DNA of 33,517 nucleotides from the NCBI GenBank assembly GCA_040751955.1, contig JBFMFY010000036.1, positions 1 to 33,517 on the forward strand, read 5' to 3'. The notes beneath the pieces are model-generated. The model had not been told where the DNA came from, did no database searches, and saw nothing but the letters and a program-made list of their open reading frames with translations. A program made the translations under genes and the position numbers. Positions 30,745-33,517 of this stretch are shown piece after piece; the first letter of the stretch is position 1; each line of letters starts with the position of its first letter. Source of the stretch: SpSt-333 sp040751955 (GTDB taxonomy: Bacteria; Bacteroidota; Ignavibacteria; UBA10030; UBA8401).

Positions 30745-33021
30745 ATGTCCGCTCAGCAATTTATTATGGTTGTTCGCGTGCTGTTAAGTGTCATCCTAAC
30801 GTGTGTCATGACCGGGTCCGTGTTTGCCGGTATCGGGGAATGGAAAAGTTATACCGACATGAAAAGTGTCCGGTCAATCGCCACGGACGGTACCGTGTTG
30901 TGGGCTGGGACCTCCGGCGGCATCTTCCGATTTGATCCTGCCGATTCTTCTTATCAAAAATTCACCAATGCAGAAGGACTGACGACGAACGATGTGACCG
31001 CTATTGTTGTCGATTCGTACGGGAACGTTTGGGTAGGACAACAGAACGGGTTCATCGATATCTATTCGCCTCAGCGAGGGACATGGCGTTACGTATCGAA
31101 TATTGCCGACGATAAAACAAAAACAAGCCGCGCGATCAGAAGTTTCTACCAGAACGGCGACAGGATGTACATTGCCACTTCATTTGGTCTCACCGTATTT
31201 TCGATATCCAAATTGGAATTTGAGGATACTCATCTCGGATTTTCATCGATCATCCAGCCGAATGTTGCCGCCGCTATAGTGTTTCAAAACAGGATCTTTG
31301 TTGCAACGAGCGGGGGCATTGCTGCAACAACAACGGGGGCAACAAACCTCACCGATCCGAAGTCGTGGGAAATTCTTTCGTCCGTAAAAACCGGGAACAG
31401 ATTTGCACTTTTTAACGGCGAGCTGTATGTATCAACAGAATCCGGAATGCTGAAATTTCAGTCGAACAGTTTTAGTGTGACCAATGCTCTCACAAACGCT
31501 GTGAGAATTATTTCCGTGCTTGATACGGCGCTGATATTTTCCGATGGACAGTTTATTCGATCACTGAATACCACGACCGTATCGCCGATTTCCGGTCTTC
31601 TTCCATCCGGTATCGTCGGTGGAGCGATAACATCGGATCGCAGGGTGTATGTCGGTTTTCCAAATGAGGGAATAGGTTCGTACCAGTCCGGTACGGGTGT
31701 ATGGGATTATTTATATCCCAATGGACCGAATTCAAATTTGTTCTATAGTATAGTAGTTGATGAGAATAATACCTTGTGGTCTGTTTCGGGCCGCTCGAAC
31801 GGAAAGGGGTTTTATTGCTTCGACGGAATGCAGTGGAAAAACTATAATACATCAAACACACCGATGCTTCTTTCCAACGATTGTTTCGCCATAGGGCTTG
31901 GTCCTGACAATACCAAATGGATCGGGACCTGGGGGGAAGGGTTGGTGGTTGTAAACGGGAATGGGAATGTTGTCCGCCGTTTTGACTATGATGATCCCGG
32001 GTTCATTGGTGTTATTCGCAACGCCAATGAGGGAATACCATCGTACACTGTTCCCGGCAAGATTGCCGTCGATACCAAAGGGGCAGTATGGGTAACGGTG
32101 TTTGCTTCTGTCGATCGTACGAAAGTTTTGTGGAAAATGAATCCCGACGGTACATGGGAGTCATTCGCTGGTTCACCGTTCGGTCAGCCATCATTCATGT
32201 ACAATATCATCATTGATCAAAATAATACAAAATGGTTTACCAATAGGGTACCTGGTGGTCCTGATAACACCACGCTTATTGTGTTTTACAATGAATCAAA
32301 AAATTTTATGGTAGGACGAACCGACGGGTGGGGGACAATCACAATCGATGATGGCGCAACTAACCTAGCAGTGCATTCAGCGGTAGTGGATAAGTCCGGG
32401 GATCTTTGGATTGGTACTGGGTCCGGTGTTACTATCATCACAGATTCTAATAATCCCATTAATAGAGTATCGAAGGTTTTTCTTGGTGCTGTGCGCGATC
32501 AAGTTGTACAGTGCATTGAAGTGGACGCTTTAAACAATAAATGGCTTGGGACGAGAGAAGGTGTTTTCATTCTCTCACCTGACGGCACGCAGCTGCTCAA
32601 CCATTTCAGCGTGGAAAACACCGGCGGAAAGCTGGTTGATAATAACATACTTTCCATTGCATTCGATAAAAACCGCGGAATCGCCTATTTTGGCACCGAA
32701 AAAGGTCTTTCCAGTCTGGAAATAACCCCCGTCGCTGCAAAAACTTCCATGTCAACCATTGACCTTTCACCAAATCCCGTTTATCTTCCTACCCATGGGG
32801 CAGTTGAAATCAGGGGTCTGGTTGAAGAGAGTACCATCAAAGTATTATCCATCTACGGCAAGGTGTTGAAACAATTTCCCGCACAAGGAGGCGGCAGAGC
32901 ATTTTGGGATTGCACAGACGGCGAAGGAAACAGTGTTGCCACAGGCATCTACATCATCGTAGCACATGACAGAAACGGAACGCAAGTTGCGTCGGCAAAA
33001 GTCGCCGTGATCAGGAAATGA
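30745..33021 (+). CDS. PorZ-like two-component-regulator propeller protein with T9SS-type C-terminus
   Basis: The 758-aa protein starts at the ATG at 30745, with AAAGGAT about 8 nt before. It has a signal peptide ending SVFA (about residue 28) and opens GIGEWKSYTDMKSVRSIATD. Two propeller domains follow, built of Reg_prop-like blades (LWAGTSGGIFRFD; VWVGQQNGFIDIYS; DLWIGTGSGVTIITD; NKWLGTREGVFILSPDGTQ; AYFGTEKGLSSLEI). The C-terminal 85 or so residues (DLSPNPVYLPTHGAVEIRGL; YGKVL; GIYIIVAHDRNG) look like a T9SS sorting domain. PorZ proteins share this build and take part in type IX secretion at the surface, so a PorZ role is proposed. A simple T9SS cargo with propeller blades is the alternative. 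Confidence 0.75.
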   Translation: MSAQQFIMVVRVLLSVILTCVMTGSVFAGIGEWKSYTDMKSVRSIATDGTVLWAGTSGGIFRFDPADSSYQKFTNAEGLTTNDVTAIVVDSYGNVWVGQQNGFIDIYSPQRGTWRYVSNIADDKTKTSRAIRSFYQNGDRMYIATSFGLTVFSISKLEFEDTHLGFSSIIQPNVAAAIVFQNRIFVATSGGIAATTTGATNLTDPKSWEILSSVKTGNRFALFNGELYVSTESGMLKFQSNSFSVTNALTNAVRIISVLDTALIFSDGQFIRSLNTTTVSPISGLLPSGIVGGAITSDRRVYVGFPNEGIGSYQSGTGVWDYLYPNGPNSNLFYSIVVDENNTLWSVSGRSNGKGFYCFDGMQWKNYNTSNTPMLLSNDCFAIGLGPDNTKWIGTWGEGLVVVNGNGNVVRRFDYDDPGFIGVIRNANEGIPSYTVPGKIAVDTKGAVWVTVFASVDRTKVLWKMNPDGTWESFAGSPFGQPSFMYNIIIDQNNTKWFTNRVPGGPDNTTLIVFYNESKNFMVGRTDGWGTITIDDGATNLAVHSAVVDKSGDLWIGTGSGVTIITDSNNPINRVSKVFLGAVRDQVVQCIEVDALNNKWLGTREGVFILSPDGTQLLNHFSVENTGGKLVDNNILSIAFDKNRGIAYFGTEKGLSSLEITPVAAKTSMSTIDLSPNPVYLPTHGAVEIRGLVEESTIKVLSIYGKVLKQFPAQGGGRAFWDCTDGEGNSVATGIYIIVAHDRNGTQVASAKVAVIRK

Positions 33022-33041
33022 TTTTTTTTATTAACTCACGT

Positions 33042-33080
33042 GCCTGTACGTCCGTAGTGCCAAAGATTCGGCACGCAGGC
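33042..33080. repeat. Nested inverted repeat before the DUF3276 gene
   Basis: Outer arms GCCTG/CAGGC (33042-33046 and 33076-33080) enclose inner arms GTGCC/GGCAC (33057-33061 and 33070-33074). It has no T-tract. It may be a small repeat element or part of the leader of the next gene. Confidence 0.45.
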
Positions 33081-33138
33081 GTGCAGTAATGCACATACAG
33101 TACTAACTACATTCATTTAATATAGGAGGGTTGTAGAA

Positions 33139-33468
33139 TTGGAAACTTCTACTACACTTGCAGAGAAAAGAGAAGAAGTATTCAGCAGACGCGTTCGTGC
33201 GGGCAAGCGGACATATTTCTTCGATGTAAAAGCGACGAAATCGGAGAAGGACTTCTACATCACGATCACGGAAAGCAAAAAGATCGGCGAGGACGAGTTC
33301 AAGAAACATAAAATCTTCTTGTACAAAGAAGATTTTGAGAAGTTTGCCGATGCACTGGCGGAAGCGGTTGATTTTGTCCATGATGAATTGCAAAAACATG
33401 GCATTCCTCTTACCACTCCACATCCGGAAGTTGCTCATCAAGAACCCGCTGCAGTGGAACAAGCATAA
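33139..33468 (+). CDS. DUF3276 (Pur-alpha-like) nucleic-acid-binding protein
   Basis: The 109-aa protein begins with a TTG codon. A perfect AGGAGG at 33124-33129 lies nine bases before it, and no other early start exists. The sequence reads EEVFSRRVRAGKRTYFFDVK, then FYITITESKK and HKIFLYKEDFEKFADALAEA, the pattern of the PUR-repeat proteins found across Bacteroidota and spirochaetes that bind single-stranded DNA and RNA. The C-terminal tail (TTPHPEVAHQEPAAVEQA) is low-complexity. Its regulatory target is unknown. A hairpin follows its stop codon. Confidence 0.88.
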   Translation: METSTTLAEKREEVFSRRVRAGKRTYFFDVKATKSEKDFYITITESKKIGEDEFKKHKIFLYKEDFEKFADALAEAVDFVHDELQKHGIPLTTPHPEVAHQEPAAVEQA

Positions 33469-33495
33469 TTCGTTTCATGTATTGACCACAACGCC

Positions 33496-33517
33496 CCTCC
33501 GTAGATTACTACGGAGG
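33496..33517 (+). terminator. Terminator stem after DUF3276 (cut by window end)
   Basis: CCTCCGTAG (33496-33504) pairs perfectly with CTACGGAGG (33509-33517) around ATTA. The T-tract, if any, lies beyond the window. Confidence 0.7.

Overview
The window looks like a chromosomal piece of a bacterium from the Bacteroidota/Chlorobiota (FCB) group, most probably an Ignavibacteria-like lineage. This rests on protein families, not on any rRNA: a secreted protein with a type IX secretion sorting domain (motif YPNPFNPST), a PorZ-like two-component-propeller protein, a 7TMR-DISM histidine kinase, a DUF3276 (Pur-alpha-like) protein, a type 2 isopentenyl-diphosphate isomerase and a PGI/PMI-type sugar isomerase. 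The intergenic spaces are full of small palindromic repeats of several families.

Region 1 (1-7507) is a complete-looking type II-C CRISPR-Cas locus. Three identical 36-nt repeats at the left edge form the end of an array read on the + strand, with a rho-independent terminator at about 310-347. On the opposite strand lie cas9 (1685 aa, all nuclease motifs present), cas1 and cas2. Upstream of cas9 and divergent from it is a tracrRNA gene whose anti-repeat matches the 5' half of the repeat. The locus carries two unusual intrusions. A GIY-YIG nuclease gene framed by palindromes sits between cas1 and cas2, and an open-frame palindromic repeat cluster sits inside cas1 and adds about 48 residues.

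Region 2 (7508-10664) holds a gene-poor repeat stretch, a long-chain acyl-CoA synthetase (- strand), tRNA-Pro(TGG) and a VUT-family (queuosine-precursor type) transporter. Region 3 (10711-16018) is a compact + strand cluster: type 2 IPP isomerase, polyprenyl diphosphate synthase, HPr, PTS enzyme I and PGI/PMI. It joins isoprenoid precursor supply with a PTS phosphorelay that has no sugar permease here.

Region 4 (16234-21191) has a secreted alpha/beta hydrolase, a 7TMR-DISM histidine kinase and its LuxR-type response regulator. These are followed by a - strand AAA ATPase (DUF4143 type) flanked by short inverted repeats, and beyond it a second, truncated copy of the response regulator 3' end. 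Region 5 (21455-33517) is mostly envelope and secretion: a LamG/FN3-like T9SS cargo protein, a three-part peptidase/propeller/outer-membrane-barrel protein, a PQQ-propeller lipoprotein, a Crp/Fnr regulator, a PHP phosphoesterase, lumazine synthase, a PorZ-like propeller protein and DUF3276.

Three strong sigma70-like promoters lie so close to their start codons that nearly leaderless mRNAs are predicted. Two other genes have perfect AGGAGG ribosome-binding sites. All functions are inferred from reading the sequence; no database search was run.
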